From positions 1-64,000 of the forward strand of contig NZ_JBQCFP010000105.1 of the NCBI RefSeq assembly GCF_051958935.1: a stretch of DNA of 64,000 bases, written 5' to 3'. This document shows positions 18,010 to 26,897 of this stretch, piece after piece; within the stretch, counting starts at the first letter, position 1, and each line of letters starts with the position of its first letter. The DNA is from Dokdonella_A sp051958935. GTDB taxonomy: Bacteria; Pseudomonadota; Gammaproteobacteria; Xanthomonadales; Rhodanobacteraceae. The position numbers were made by a program, and so were the translations under genes. The notes beneath the pieces were generated by a model. It had not been told where the DNA came from, did not search any database, and worked only from the letters and a program-made list of their open reading frames with translations.

Positions 18010-19650
18010 TCAGCGCGACTTGCTGCGGCGACGCGCGCTGAGTTCTTCCGGCGGCGCGAACGAGTCCGGGCGCGCCACGCGCCAGAAGCGCTGGAACACC
18101 GCGTGCTCGGGCACCACATCGCCGAGCAGTTCGCCGGGTTCGAGGAAGCGGTAGAGCGCGGCGAGCGAGCGCACTTCGTTCGACGAAACGCGACGGATCA
18201 CGTGTTCGGGACCGAGCTCGGACGGATGCTCGAGGCCCGCCGCCTGCAGCAGTTCCTTCAGCGCGCGCAACGTGTTCTCGTGGAAGTTCGCCACGCGTGA
18301 CGCCTTGTCCGGCACGTCGAGCTTGTTCCAGCGGCTCGGGTCCTGCGTCGCGACGCCGGTCGGGCAGCGATCGGTGTGGCAGCTTTGCGACTGGATGCAG
18401 CCGAGCGCGAACATGAAACCGCGCGCGGCGTTGCACCAGTCGGCGCCGATGCTGAGGGTGCGCGCGAGAGCGAGCGCGGTGATCACCTTGCCGCTCGCAC
18501 CGATGCGGATCCGATCGCGCAGCTCCAGACCGACGAGCGTATTGTGCACGAGCATGAGCGCTTCGCGCAGCGGGGCGCCGACGTGGTCGGTGAATTCGAG
18601 CGGCGCCGCGCCGGTACCGCCTTCGCCGCCGTCGACGACGATGAAGTCGGGCAGGATGCCGGTCGTCGTCATCGCCTTGGCGATGCCGAACCATTCCCAT
18701 GGATGGCCGACCGCGAGCTTGAAGCCGGTCGGCTTGCCGCCCGACAGTTCGCGCAGGCGCGCGACGAACTGCAACAGGCCCTCGGGCGTGTCGAACGCGG
18801 AATGGCGCGCCGGCGAGATGCAGTCCTCGCCCATCGCGACGCCGCGCGTCGCGGCGATCTCCGCGCTCACCTTCGGCGCCGGCAGCACGCCGCCGTGGCC
18901 GGGCTTGGCGCCCTGCGACAGCTTGATCTCGATCATCCTGACCTGCTCGAGCACCGCCTTCTCGACGAATCGAGCCTCGCTGAACACGCCCGCGCGCTCG
19001 CACGCGCCGAAATAGCCCGAGCCGAGTTCCCAGACGATGTCGCCGCCGTTCTCGCGGTGGTAGGCCGACAGCGAACCCTCGCCGGTATCGTGGTAGAAGC
19101 GGCCGCGGCGCGCGCCCTCGTTGAGCGCGCGGATCGCATTCGGCGAAATCGCGCCGAAACTCATCGCCGAGATGTTGAACACGCTCGCCGAATACGGCGC
19201 CGCGCACTGCGCGCCGACCTCGATGCGGAAATCGTGGCCGTCGATGCGGCTCGGCCGGATCGAATGGTTGAGCCATTCGTAGCGCTCGGCGTACATGTCC
19301 AGTTCGCTGCCGAACGGGCGCACGTCGAGCATGTTCTTCGCGCGCTGCTTCACGACCTCGCGCTGCACGTGCGAAAACGGCACTTCCTCGTTGTCGGACT
19401 CGACCACGTACTGGCGCAGCATCGGCCGCACGTACTCGAAGAAGAAGCGCACGTGGCAGATCAACGGGTAGTTGCGGCGCAGCGTCGAGCGCTTCTGCAG
19501 GAGATCGGCGAGGCCGACGACGACGAGCACCGCACTGGCGAGCGCGACGAGGCGCACGCCGAGGCCGAGTTCCCAGCCCGAGAACGCGAGCGCGCACACG
19601 ACGACGCAGGCGATGAAGGCGAGATAGCGCGAGGGCAGCCAGTGTTCCAT
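18010..19650 (-). CDS. FMN-binding glutamate synthase family protein
   Basis: A 546-residue protein with an N-terminal pair of membrane segments (about residues 10-50) and a GltB synthase-type TIM barrel. Seen are FNISAMSFGAISPNAIRALN, KPGHGGVLPAPKVS, the FMN-site VVDGGEGGTGAAPLEF, and a cysteine cluster CIQSQSCHTDRCPTGVAT for an iron-sulfur cluster. The glutaminase half of true glutamate synthase is missing, as is normal for this stand-alone family. Whether it makes glutamate is not established. The start at 19650 (MEHWLPSRYLAF) has GGAG upstream; a 20-residue longer form is possible. It is divergent from ubiA, 80 bases apart. Confidence 0.87.
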   Translation of the reverse strand: MEHWLPSRYLAFIACVVVCALAFSGWELGLGVRLVALASAVLVVVGLADLLQKRSTLRRNYPLICHVRFFFEYVRPMLRQYVVESDNEEVPFSHVQREVVKQRAKNMLDVRPFGSELDMYAERYEWLNHSIRPSRIDGHDFRIEVGAQCAAPYSASVFNISAMSFGAISPNAIRALNEGARRGRFYHDTGEGSLSAYHRENGGDIVWELGSGYFGACERAGVFSEARFVEKAVLEQVRMIEIKLSQGAKPGHGGVLPAPKVSAEIAATRGVAMGEDCISPARHSAFDTPEGLLQFVARLRELSGGKPTGFKLAVGHPWEWFGIAKAMTTTGILPDFIVVDGGEGGTGAAPLEFTDHVGAPLREALMLVHNTLVGLELRDRIRIGASGKVITALALARTLSIGADWCNAARGFMFALGCIQSQSCHTDRCPTGVATQDPSRWNKLDVPDKASRVANFHENTLRALKELLQAAGLEHPSELGPEHVIRRVSSNEVRSLAALYRFLEPGELLGDVVPEHAVFQRFWRVARPDSFAPPEELSARRRSKSR

Positions 19651-19730
19651 CGGCGACTCCGGGTCGATTCGCGTGATGCGGCAGCATAGCCGAGGTTCCA
19701 CGCCCGCCATTGCGGGCTAAACTCGGCGGG

Positions 19731-21035
19731 ATGGAAGACAGCGAGCGCCCCAAGCCACCGCGTCGACGCACACCGGGCGAAAGCGAGGCCGGCAGCGATA
19801 CGCCCGCGGCGACGCCGAGGACGCGGCGCAGCGCGGCGCCTGCCGATGCCGGGGCCGCACCGAAACGTGCGCCGCGCGCGCGCAAGGCCGCCGCGCCCGC
19901 CGATGCGGGCGGGACGGCGCGCGACGACGTGCGCGCGGCTGCAGCGCCGGCCGCGCGGGCGCCAGCCCGCCGCACGGCGTCGCCGAGGCCCACGCCGGCG
20001 ACGACGCACGCCACACCCGATGCCTCGCCCGCCGACGAGGCGCCGGCGGTCGTGCCCTCGTTCGCGCGCAAGGCCGAGCCGCCGCCGCGCGCCGCGGTGC
20101 CGGCGCGTCCGGCCGATACGTCCACGCGCAGTGCGCGCGTCATCGACTGGCTGCTCGGCTGCGTCCCGGACGCGCACCGCGCGCGCATCCGCGAATACCT
20201 CGTGCTGATGCGCCTCGACCGCCCGGTCGGCGCCTTGCTGCTGCTGTGGCCGACCTGGTGGGCACTGTGGTTCGCGGCGAACGACTTCCCGCCGCCGGGC
20301 GCGCTCGTGATCTTTACGCTCGGCGTGTTCGTCATGCGAAGTGCCGGCTGCGTGATCAACGACTACGCCGACCACGGCTGGCTCGACGCGCACGTCGAAC
20401 GCACGCGCGGACGGCCGATGGCGGCGGGGCGCGTGACGAAGAAGGAGGCCCTGCTCCTGTTCGTCGGCCTGCTCGTCTTCGCGTTCGTGCTCGTGCTGTT
20501 CACCAACGCGCTGACGATCAAACTCGCCTTCGTCGGTGCCGCGCTCGCCGCGGTGTATCCGTTCACCAAGCGCGTCACCCACCTCGCGCAGGTCGTGCTC
20601 GGTGCGGCGTTCGGCTGGTCGATCCCGATGGCGTTCGCGGCGGTGACCAATTCGCTGCCGCAGCTGTGCTGGCTGCTGTTCCTCGCCAACGTGCTGTTCT
20701 CGGTCGTCTACGACACCGAGTACGCGATGGTCGACCGCGACGAGGACCTGCGCGTCGGCGCGAAGTCGACCGCGATCCTGTTCGGCGACGCCGATCGCGT
20801 GATCATCGGCGTGCTGATGGCGACGTTCCTGTTCGCGATGCTGCTCGCCGGCACGCGCGTACACCTCGACTGGCCGTATTTCGTCGGCCTCGCCGGCGCG
20901 GCGGGCCTGTTCGGCTGGCAGCAGTGGCTGATCCGCGACCGCGAACGCGGTGCGTGCTTCGCCGCGTTCCGCAACAACAACATCGTCGGGTTGCTCATCT
21001 GGCTCGGACTGTTGTTCGCGTTGGCGATCCGCTGA
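19731..21035 (+). CDS. ubiA: 4-hydroxybenzoate polyprenyltransferase with long disordered N-terminal extension
   Basis: A 434-residue protein. Residues from about 134 on are a full-length UbiA, which attaches the polyprenyl tail to 4-hydroxybenzoate in ubiquinone synthesis in the inner membrane. The first Asp-rich motif is INDYADHGWLDAHVERTRGR and the second YDTEYAMVDRDEDLRVG, with about eight hydrophobic segments. Residues 1-133 are an Ala/Pro/Arg-rich, low-complexity stretch absent from ordinary UbiA (about 290 residues). The frame has no stop there, and the ATG at 19731 is the natural start. An internal start near the core is the alternative, but I see no strong ribosome site. It is followed by the convergent comF. 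Confidence 0.9.
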   Translation: MEDSERPKPPRRRTPGESEAGSDTPAATPRTRRSAAPADAGAAPKRAPRARKAAAPADAGGTARDDVRAAAAPAARAPARRTASPRPTPATTHATPDASPADEAPAVVPSFARKAEPPPRAAVPARPADTSTRSARVIDWLLGCVPDAHRARIREYLVLMRLDRPVGALLLLWPTWWALWFAANDFPPPGALVIFTLGVFVMRSAGCVINDYADHGWLDAHVERTRGRPMAAGRVTKKEALLLFVGLLVFAFVLVLFTNALTIKLAFVGAALAAVYPFTKRVTHLAQVVLGAAFGWSIPMAFAAVTNSLPQLCWLLFLANVLFSVVYDTEYAMVDRDEDLRVGAKSTAILFGDADRVIIGVLMATFLFAMLLAGTRVHLDWPYFVGLAGAAGLFGWQQWLIRDRERGACFAAFRNNNIVGLLIWLGLLFALAIR

Positions 21036-21119
21036 TCGCGGACACGCGCGTCGTCCGCGCGGCGGCACTCTCGGGCGAGTGCCTCGCAGGCACACAGATG
21101 CCGCGCCGCTGCGGCCCAC

Positions 21120-21839
21120 CTACCTGCGTGGAGCGCGGGCGAGGGCCCAGGCATCGACGCGGGCGACGCCGGCGCGGCGCAGCGTGCGGGCGGCTTCGTG
21201 CAGGGTCGCGCCGGTCGTCATGACGTCGTCGAACAAGGCGACGTGGTCGGGCCAGGCGAAATCCGGCGCGACCGCGAATGCGCCGCGCAGGTTGCGCCGA
21301 CGCATCTTCGCATCGAGACCGGTCTGCGCAGGCGTCGCGCGCGAGCGCAGCAGCACGTCGTGGCGCAACGGCACGCCGACCGCTCGCGCGAGCGGTCGCG
21401 CGAGTTCGAGCGCCTGTTTGTAGCCGCGCGCGCGCAGGCGCGCGGTGTGCAGCGGCACCGGCACGACCAGCTGCGGCAGTGCGGGCGGCGCGCGACGCGC
21501 GCAGTCGACGAGCTGTTCGGCGAGCACCCGACCGGCGGCGAGGTCGGCGTGGAACTTGAAGCGCGCTTCGAGCAGGTCGAGCGGATGTTCGTAGCGCAGT
21601 GGGACCCAGGCCGCGGCGAACGGTGGCGCGCGGGCGAGGCAGGCACCGCAGGCCGGCGCGGGCGTCGCCAGCGGCAGCGCGCAGCCGGGGCAGCAGGGCG
21701 CATTCGGCGCGAGATCGCCCGCGCAGCCGGCGCACAGATCCCGCGTCCCCGCGCCCTGGCCGCCGCAGAGCAGGCAGCGCGGCGGCAACAGCAGGCGCAG
21801 GCCGCGGTCGAGCCAGCCGTCAACCCCGAAGACGTCCAT
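21120..21839 (-). CDS. comF: ComF family phosphoribosyltransferase-like protein
   Basis: A 239-residue protein. Its N-terminal zinc-finger-like Cys pairs are CLLCGG, CAGCAG and CPGCALP, then CGAC. The C-terminal phosphoribosyltransferase fold carries the PRPP-loop VALFDDVMTTGATL and YKQALELARPLA upstream. In naturally competent bacteria ComF acts in DNA uptake, linking the transport channel to cytoplasmic processing. ATG at 21839 is chosen; GTG at 21863 would add 8 residues. It is divergent from bioB, a pairing common in Xanthomonadales. Confidence 0.88.
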   Translation of the reverse strand: MDVFGVDGWLDRGLRLLLPPRCLLCGGQGAGTRDLCAGCAGDLAPNAPCCPGCALPLATPAPACGACLARAPPFAAAWVPLRYEHPLDLLEARFKFHADLAAGRVLAEQLVDCARRAPPALPQLVVPVPLHTARLRARGYKQALELARPLARAVGVPLRHDVLLRSRATPAQTGLDAKMRRRNLRGAFAVAPDFAWPDHVALFDDVMTTGATLHEAARTLRRAGVARVDAWALARAPRR

Positions 21840-21843
21840 CCGG

Positions 21844-21872
21844 TTGACAGCCTCCCACGCCACGCCGAGACT
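21844..21872 (+). promoter_or_regulatory. Possible bioB promoter
   Basis: A perfect -35 hexamer TTGACA at 21844-21849 is followed 17 bases later by a weak -10 GAGACT. It lies about 80 bases before bioB, in the gap to divergent comF. The poor -10 keeps confidence low. No BirA-type operator was seen. Confidence 0.25.
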
Positions 21873-21949
21873 GCCGAGCCTGCCTCACCGGGCGCCGACG
21901 CCGCGAGCGCGCCCCTGAGCCCCTTCCTGTACGACGTTCCGGATTCCGC

Positions 21950-22963
21950 ATGACCGCCTTGCGCCACGACTGGACCCGCGCCGAGATCCTCGCCCTGCTC
22001 GACCTGCCGTTCGCCGACCTCGTCGCGCGCGCGCAAGCCGTGCATCGCGAACACCACGACCCGAACGCGGTGCAGGTGTCGACCCTGCTGTCGATCAAGA
22101 CCGGCGGCTGCCCCGAGGACTGCGCCTATTGCCCGCAGGCCGCGCGCTACGCGACCGGCGTGGACGCGGAAAAGCTCATGGGTCTCGACGCCGTGCTCGC
22201 CAAGGCGCAGGCGGCGAAGGCAGCCGGCGCGACGCGCTTCTGCATGGGCGCCGCGTGGCGCTCGCCGAAGGACCGCGACATTCCGAAGGTCGCGGCGATG
22301 ATCGGCGCGGTCAAGGCGCTCGGCATGGAAACCTGCGCGACGCTCGGCATGCTCAGCGAAACGCAGGCGCACGCGCTCAAGCATGCCGGGCTCGACTACT
22401 ACAACCACAACCTCGACAGCGCGCCCGAGTTCTACTCCGAGATCATCCACACGCGCGAATACCAGGACCGCCTCGACACGCTCGGTCATGTGCGCGACGC
22501 CGGACTCAAGACCTGCTGCGGCGGCATCGTCGGCATGGGCGAATCGCGCGAGCAGCGCGCCGGGCTGCTGCATGCGCTCGCGACCTTGCACGCGCACCCC
22601 GATTCGGTGCCGATCAACCGCCTCGTGCAGGTCGCCGGCACGCCGCTCGCGGGCACGACGATGCTCGATCCGTTCGAGTTCGTGCGCACGATCGCGGCCG
22701 CGCGCATCGTCATGCCGAAATCGATGGTGCGCCTGTCGGCCGGCCGCGCCGAGATGAGCGACGAGTTGCAGGCGCTGTGCTTCCTCGCCGGCGCGAATTC
22801 GATCTTCTACGGCGAGAAGCTGCTCACCACCGGCAACCCCGACGTCGAACATGACCAGGCGCTGTTCACGCGCCTGGGCATCCATGCGCTCGAGGTCGAG
22901 GTCGAATCGACCACGGTGCACGCGGACATCGTCGAACGCTGCGCTGCCGAAGCGGTCGCCTGA
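21950..22963 (+). CDS. bioB: Biotin synthase
   Basis: A 337-residue radical-SAM enzyme that inserts sulfur into dethiobiotin, the last step of biotin synthesis. The [4Fe-4S]/SAM motif is CPEDCAYCPQAARY near residue 53. Also seen are YYNHNLDSAPEFYSEIIHTR and LVQVAGTPLAGT, as in the family. The auxiliary-cluster Cys and Arg (RLSAGRAEM) are present, and the length matches the norm. ATG at 21950 is chosen. It is the first gene of a biotin operon; bioF follows 28 bases later. Confidence 0.97.
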   Translation: MTALRHDWTRAEILALLDLPFADLVARAQAVHREHHDPNAVQVSTLLSIKTGGCPEDCAYCPQAARYATGVDAEKLMGLDAVLAKAQAAKAAGATRFCMGAAWRSPKDRDIPKVAAMIGAVKALGMETCATLGMLSETQAHALKHAGLDYYNHNLDSAPEFYSEIIHTREYQDRLDTLGHVRDAGLKTCCGGIVGMGESREQRAGLLHALATLHAHPDSVPINRLVQVAGTPLAGTTMLDPFEFVRTIAAARIVMPKSMVRLSAGRAEMSDELQALCFLAGANSIFYGEKLLTTGNPDVEHDQALFTRLGIHALEVEVESTTVHADIVERCAAEAVA

Positions 22964-22991
22964 TCCGCGGCCACCGTCGACGGCGACGCCG

Positions 22992-24251
22992 ATGCGCCCC
23001 GACCTGCTCGCCCGACTCGCCGACGCGCAGTCCGAACGCGCGCGCGCCTCGCTGCTGCGCCGCTTGCGCACCGTCGACGCGATCGACGGCGCGACGATCG
23101 TCGTCGATGGCCGCGGCCTGCTCGACTTCGCGAGCAACGACTACCTCGGCCTCGCGCAGCATCCGGCGCTGCGCGAGGCACTCGCGCGCGCGGCCGCGCG
23201 CTGGGGGGTTGGTGCCGGCGCGGCGCACCTCCTCGGCGGGCACCGCGACGAACATGCGGAACTCGAAGCCGCGCTCGCGCGTTGGACCGGGCGCGAGCGC
23301 GCACTGCTGTTCTCGACCGGCTACATGGCCAACCTCGGCGCGGTCGGCGCCTTGGCGGGCGCCGCCGACGTCTGCGTGCAGGACAAGCTCAACCATGCAA
23401 GCCTCATCGACGCGGCGCGCCTCGCCGGCTGCACGCTCAAGCGCTACGTGCACGGCGACGTCGCCAGCGCTGCGCGCCAGCTCGAGGCCGAGCCCGAAGC
23501 GGGCGCGCTGCTCGCGACCGATGGCGTTTTCAGCATGGACGGCGACGTCGCGCCGCTGCAAGAACTCGCGTGGCTCGCGCGCGAACGGCACGCGACGCTG
23601 ATGGTCGACGATGCGCATGGCCTCGGTGTGCGCGGCGCCGACGGCGCCGGCAGCGTCGCCGAAGCGGGCCTCTCGCAGGACGACGTGCCGGTGCTGATGG
23701 GCACGCTCGGCAAGGCACTCGGCGTCGCCGGCGCGTTCGTCGCCGGCAGCGCGACGCTCGTCGACGGCCTCGTGCAGTCGGCGCGGACGTTCGTCTACAC
23801 GACCGCGTTGCCGCCCGCGCTCGCAGCGGCGGCGCGCGTCGCGATCGACGTCGCGCGCCATGAAGGCTGGCGCCGTGACCATCTGCGGCGCCTCGTGACG
23901 CACTTCCGCGCCGGTGCGGCGGCGCGTGGCATCGCGTTGCTGGATTCGCGCACGCCGATCCAGCCGGTGCGGGTCGGCGGCAGCGCAGCCGCGCTCGCGC
24001 TGTCGCAGCGGCTCGCCGAGGCCGGATTCTTCGTGCCCGCGATCCGCCCGCCCACCGTACCGAAAGGCGAGGCGCGCCTGCGCGTCGCCTTGTCCGTGCG
24101 CCATGCCGAAAGCGACGTCGAGCGTTTGCTCGATGCGCTCGCGGGCGCGCGCGCGTCGGTGCATGCGGATGCCGCGGCACCCGCGCCCCCTTCCGTTCCC
24201 GACCCCTCGCCTCCGGTCCGCGCGCGGCGCGGCCGCGGACGCAAGGCCTGA
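22992..24251 (+). CDS. bioF: 8-amino-7-oxononanoate synthase
   Basis: A 419-residue PLP enzyme that condenses pimeloyl-ACP with alanine, the first committed biotin step. Seen are LDFASNDYLGLAQHPA, LLGGHRDEHAELE, the PLP-site VDDAHGLGVRG, and the Schiff-base Lys in GTLGKALGVAGAF. After the usual end near residue 390 there is a Pro-rich, Arg/Lys-rich tail ending RARRGRGRKA that the family lacks. The gene sits between bioB and bioH on the same strand with short gaps. Confidence 0.95.
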   Translation: MRPDLLARLADAQSERARASLLRRLRTVDAIDGATIVVDGRGLLDFASNDYLGLAQHPALREALARAAARWGVGAGAAHLLGGHRDEHAELEAALARWTGRERALLFSTGYMANLGAVGALAGAADVCVQDKLNHASLIDAARLAGCTLKRYVHGDVASAARQLEAEPEAGALLATDGVFSMDGDVAPLQELAWLARERHATLMVDDAHGLGVRGADGAGSVAEAGLSQDDVPVLMGTLGKALGVAGAFVAGSATLVDGLVQSARTFVYTTALPPALAAAARVAIDVARHEGWRRDHLRRLVTHFRAGAAARGIALLDSRTPIQPVRVGGSAAALALSQRLAEAGFFVPAIRPPTVPKGEARLRVALSVRHAESDVERLLDALAGARASVHADAAAPAPPSVPDPSPPVRARRGRGRKA

Positions 24252-24262
24252 GCCGAGACCAC

Positions 24263-25024
24263 ATGCACATCGAAATCCACGGCGAGGGCGCCGACCTCGT
24301 GCTCATCCACGGCTGGGCGATGCACGGCGGCATCTTCGCGCCGCTGCTCGACACGCTCAAACCACACTTCCGCGTCCACCTCGTCGACCTGCCCGGCCAT
24401 GGACTCGCGCGCGAGGAGGTGCACTTCGACATCGCCGACAGTGCGCGCCGCATCACCGCGGCGACGCCGCGCGCGCTCTGGGTCGGCTGGTCGCTCGGCG
24501 GCCTCGTCGCGCTGCGCGCTGCACTCGACGTTCCGGCGCAGGTGCGCGGCCTCGTCATGCTCGCGTCGAGCCCGCGCTTCGTCGCCGCGCCGGACTGGCC
24601 GCATGGCGTCGCCGCGACCGTCTTCGGTGAGTTCGCCGACGAGCTGCATGCGCGCTACCGGCATGCGATCGAGCGGTTCCTTGCGCTGGAAACGCTCGGC
24701 TCGCCGCATGCGCAGGCCCAGCTGCGGGAACTGCGCCAGCTCGTATTCGCTCGCGGCGAGCCGCGTCTCGAGGCGCTCTGCGACGGCCTCGCCGCACTCG
24801 CTGCGAACGACCTGCGCGAGTCGCTAGAGAGCCTCGCGATGCCGAGCCTGTGGATCGGCGGCCGGCGCGACCGCCTCGTACCGCCCGGTGCGCTGCAGTG
24901 GGCCGCCGCGCACGCACCGCACGCGCGTGCGCTCGAGTTCAACAGCGGGCATGCGCCGTTCCTCGAGTTCGCACCCGCGATCACCGATGCGCTCATCGAA
25001 TTCGCGGCGGGGCTGCCCGCATGA
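24263..25024 (+). CDS. bioH: Pimeloyl-[acyl-carrier protein] methyl ester esterase
   Basis: A 253-residue alpha/beta hydrolase that removes the methyl group from pimeloyl-ACP methyl ester and so ends the disguised fatty-acid cycle begun by BioC. Seen are the oxyanion-region LIHGWAMHGG, the nucleophile elbow GWSLGG with Ser, the Asp in IGGRRDRLVP, and the catalytic His in SGHAPFLEF. It is 11 bases downstream of bioF and overlaps bioC by 4 bases (ATGA), so the two are translationally coupled. Confidence 0.95.
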   Translation: MHIEIHGEGADLVLIHGWAMHGGIFAPLLDTLKPHFRVHLVDLPGHGLAREEVHFDIADSARRITAATPRALWVGWSLGGLVALRAALDVPAQVRGLVMLASSPRFVAAPDWPHGVAATVFGEFADELHARYRHAIERFLALETLGSPHAQAQLRELRQLVFARGEPRLEALCDGLAALAANDLRESLESLAMPSLWIGGRRDRLVPPGALQWAAAHAPHARALEFNSGHAPFLEFAPAITDALIEFAAGLPA

Positions 25025-25881
25025 GCGCGGGCCTCGATCGCGCACATATCCGCCGCGCCTTCGGCCGCGCCGCGGCGAGCTACGCCGCACACTCGCCGCT
25101 GCAGGCGGAAGTCGGGCTGCGCCTGCGCGAACATCTCGACGAGGTCGCGGATTTCGCGCCGCAGCGCATCGTCGACGTCGGCTGCGGCCCGGGTGAAGGC
25201 TGCGTCGCGCTGCGCGCGCGCTATCCCGATGCATCGATCATCGCGCTCGACCTCGCGCTGCCGATGCTGCGCGAAGTGGATACCGCGTTCCCGCGCATCG
25301 GTGCCGATGCGCAGGCATTGCCGCTCGCCGACGCGAGCGTCGACCTCGTGCACTCGAGCCTGTGCCTGCAGTGGTGCGACGATCCCGGCCTCGCGCTCGC
25401 CGAGTTCCGCCGCGTGCTGCGTCCAGAAGGCCTACTGCTGTTCTCGACCTTCGGCCCGGACACGCTCAAGGAACTGCGTGCGGCGTTCGCCGAGGTCGAT
25501 CGCACGCCGCACGTGAGCCGCTTCATCGACATGCACGACATCGGCGACGGCCTGCTCGCGAGCGGCTTTCGCGACCCGGTCATGGAGCGCGAGGATTTCG
25601 TGCTCACCTACGCCGACCTGCGCGGGCTCATGCGCGAGCTGCGTGCGATCGGCGCCACCAATGCCGACGTGCAGCGCCAGCGCACGCTGACCGGCAAGGC
25701 GCATCTCGCGCGCGTCGAGGCGGCCTACGAGCCGTTCCGCGTCGACGGCGTGCTGCCGGCGACCTACGAGGTCGTCTACGCGATCGCGCGCGCGCCGGCA
25801 CCCGGGCAGCCACGCCGCGAGCGCGGCGGCGACGTCGCGAGTTTCCCGATCGAACGGCTGCGCGGCAGCCGGCGTCGATGA
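25021..25881 (+). CDS. bioC: Malonyl-ACP O-methyltransferase
   Basis: A 286-residue SAM methyltransferase that methylates malonyl-ACP to start pimelate assembly. Motif I is IVDVGCGPGEGCVAL. The N-terminal signature is IRRAFGRAAASYAAHSPLQ. Also seen are LVHSSLCLQWCDDP and LLLFSTFGPDTLKELRAAF, all typical of BioC. The start ATG at 25021 overlaps the bioH stop, and its own stop overlaps the next start in the same ATGA way. Confidence 0.95.
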   Translation: MSAGLDRAHIRRAFGRAAASYAAHSPLQAEVGLRLREHLDEVADFAPQRIVDVGCGPGEGCVALRARYPDASIIALDLALPMLREVDTAFPRIGADAQALPLADASVDLVHSSLCLQWCDDPGLALAEFRRVLRPEGLLLFSTFGPDTLKELRAAFAEVDRTPHVSRFIDMHDIGDGLLASGFRDPVMEREDFVLTYADLRGLMRELRAIGATNADVQRQRTLTGKAHLARVEAAYEPFRVDGVLPATYEVVYAIARAPAPGQPRRERGGDVASFPIERLRGSRRR

Positions 25882-26873
25882 GCGCGCGGCGCGGGCACGG
25901 ACTCGTCGCGGTCGCGCTCGGCCTCGCCGCGGCGCTGTTCTTCACCGCGACCTACGTGCTCAACCGCGCGATGGCGACCGGCGGCGGCCATTGGGCGTGG
26001 TCGGCTTCGCTGCGTTATCTCCTGACCTTGCCGATGCTCGCGTGCGTGCTCGCCTGGCGCGGCGGCTTCGGCGCGGTGTGGTCGGCGCTGCGCACGCATC
26101 CGTTCGCCTGGCTCGCGTGGAGCGGCGTCGGCTTCGGCCTCTTCTGCGTCTGCCTCACCTGGGCCGCCGCGTTCGCGCCGGCGTGGCTCGTCGCCGGCAC
26201 GTTCCAGCTCACCGTGATCGCCGGCATGCTGCTCGCGCCACTGCTGTATCGCGACGCGCGGGCGCGCCTGCCGCTCGCCGCGCTCGCGTTCGGCGCGCTG
26301 ATCGTGCTCGGCGTCGCGCTCATGCAGGGCGCGCATTTCCACGGCCGGCTCGATCGCGGCGCCTGGCTCGCGCTCGGCGCGGTCGCGTTGTCCGCGTTCC
26401 TGTATCCGCTGGGCAATCGCGCGATCCTGCTGCATCTGGAACGTACCGGGGAACAGCTCGACGCGACCCAGCGCGTGTTCGGCATGACGCTCGCGAGCCA
26501 GCCGTTCTGGTGGTTCGTCGTGGCGTACGCGGGTCACGCCGCGGGTACGCCGCCCCTGATGCAGGTGCTGCTCGCGGCCGGCGTCGCGCTGCTCACCGGC
26601 ACGATCGCGACGATCCTGTTCTTCCGCGCGACCGCGATGGTGCAGGACGACCCCGCCGCGCTCGGCGCGGTCGAGGCGATGCAGGCGGCCGAGCTGCTGT
26701 TCTCGAGCGTGCTCGGCGTGCTCTTCCTCGGCGAAGCGGTGCCGCACGGCTGGGCCGCGTTCGGCGCCGTGCTCGTCGTCGCCGGCATCGTCGCACTCGG
26801 CGTGCTGGTCGGGCGCCGTGCCGCGGGTGATCGACGCGCGACGCGCGCGTTGCACTGCGATCGCGGCGCGTGA
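25878..26873 (+). CDS. DMT-superfamily transporter in the biotin operon
   Basis: A 331-residue membrane protein with about ten hydrophobic segments and the multidrug-resistance efflux (EmrE-like) look: FFTATYVLNRAMATGGGHW at the first helix, and GEAVPHGWAAFGAVLVVAGI in the last pair. The four-base ATGA overlap with bioC makes it part of the biotin operon. Substrate is unknown. Transport of a biotin-related compound is inference from position only. It is convergent with the hemP-linked gene. Confidence 0.82.
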   Translation: MSARRGHGLVAVALGLAAALFFTATYVLNRAMATGGGHWAWSASLRYLLTLPMLACVLAWRGGFGAVWSALRTHPFAWLAWSGVGFGLFCVCLTWAAAFAPAWLVAGTFQLTVIAGMLLAPLLYRDARARLPLAALAFGALIVLGVALMQGAHFHGRLDRGAWLALGAVALSAFLYPLGNRAILLHLERTGEQLDATQRVFGMTLASQPFWWFVVAYAGHAAGTPPLMQVLLAAGVALLTGTIATILFFRATAMVQDDPAALGAVEAMQAAELLFSSVLGVLFLGEAVPHGWAAFGAVLVVAGIVALGVLVGRRAAGDRRATRALHCDRGA

Positions 26874-26897
26874 GTGGCATCCGCGCGCCGCGGCGGA

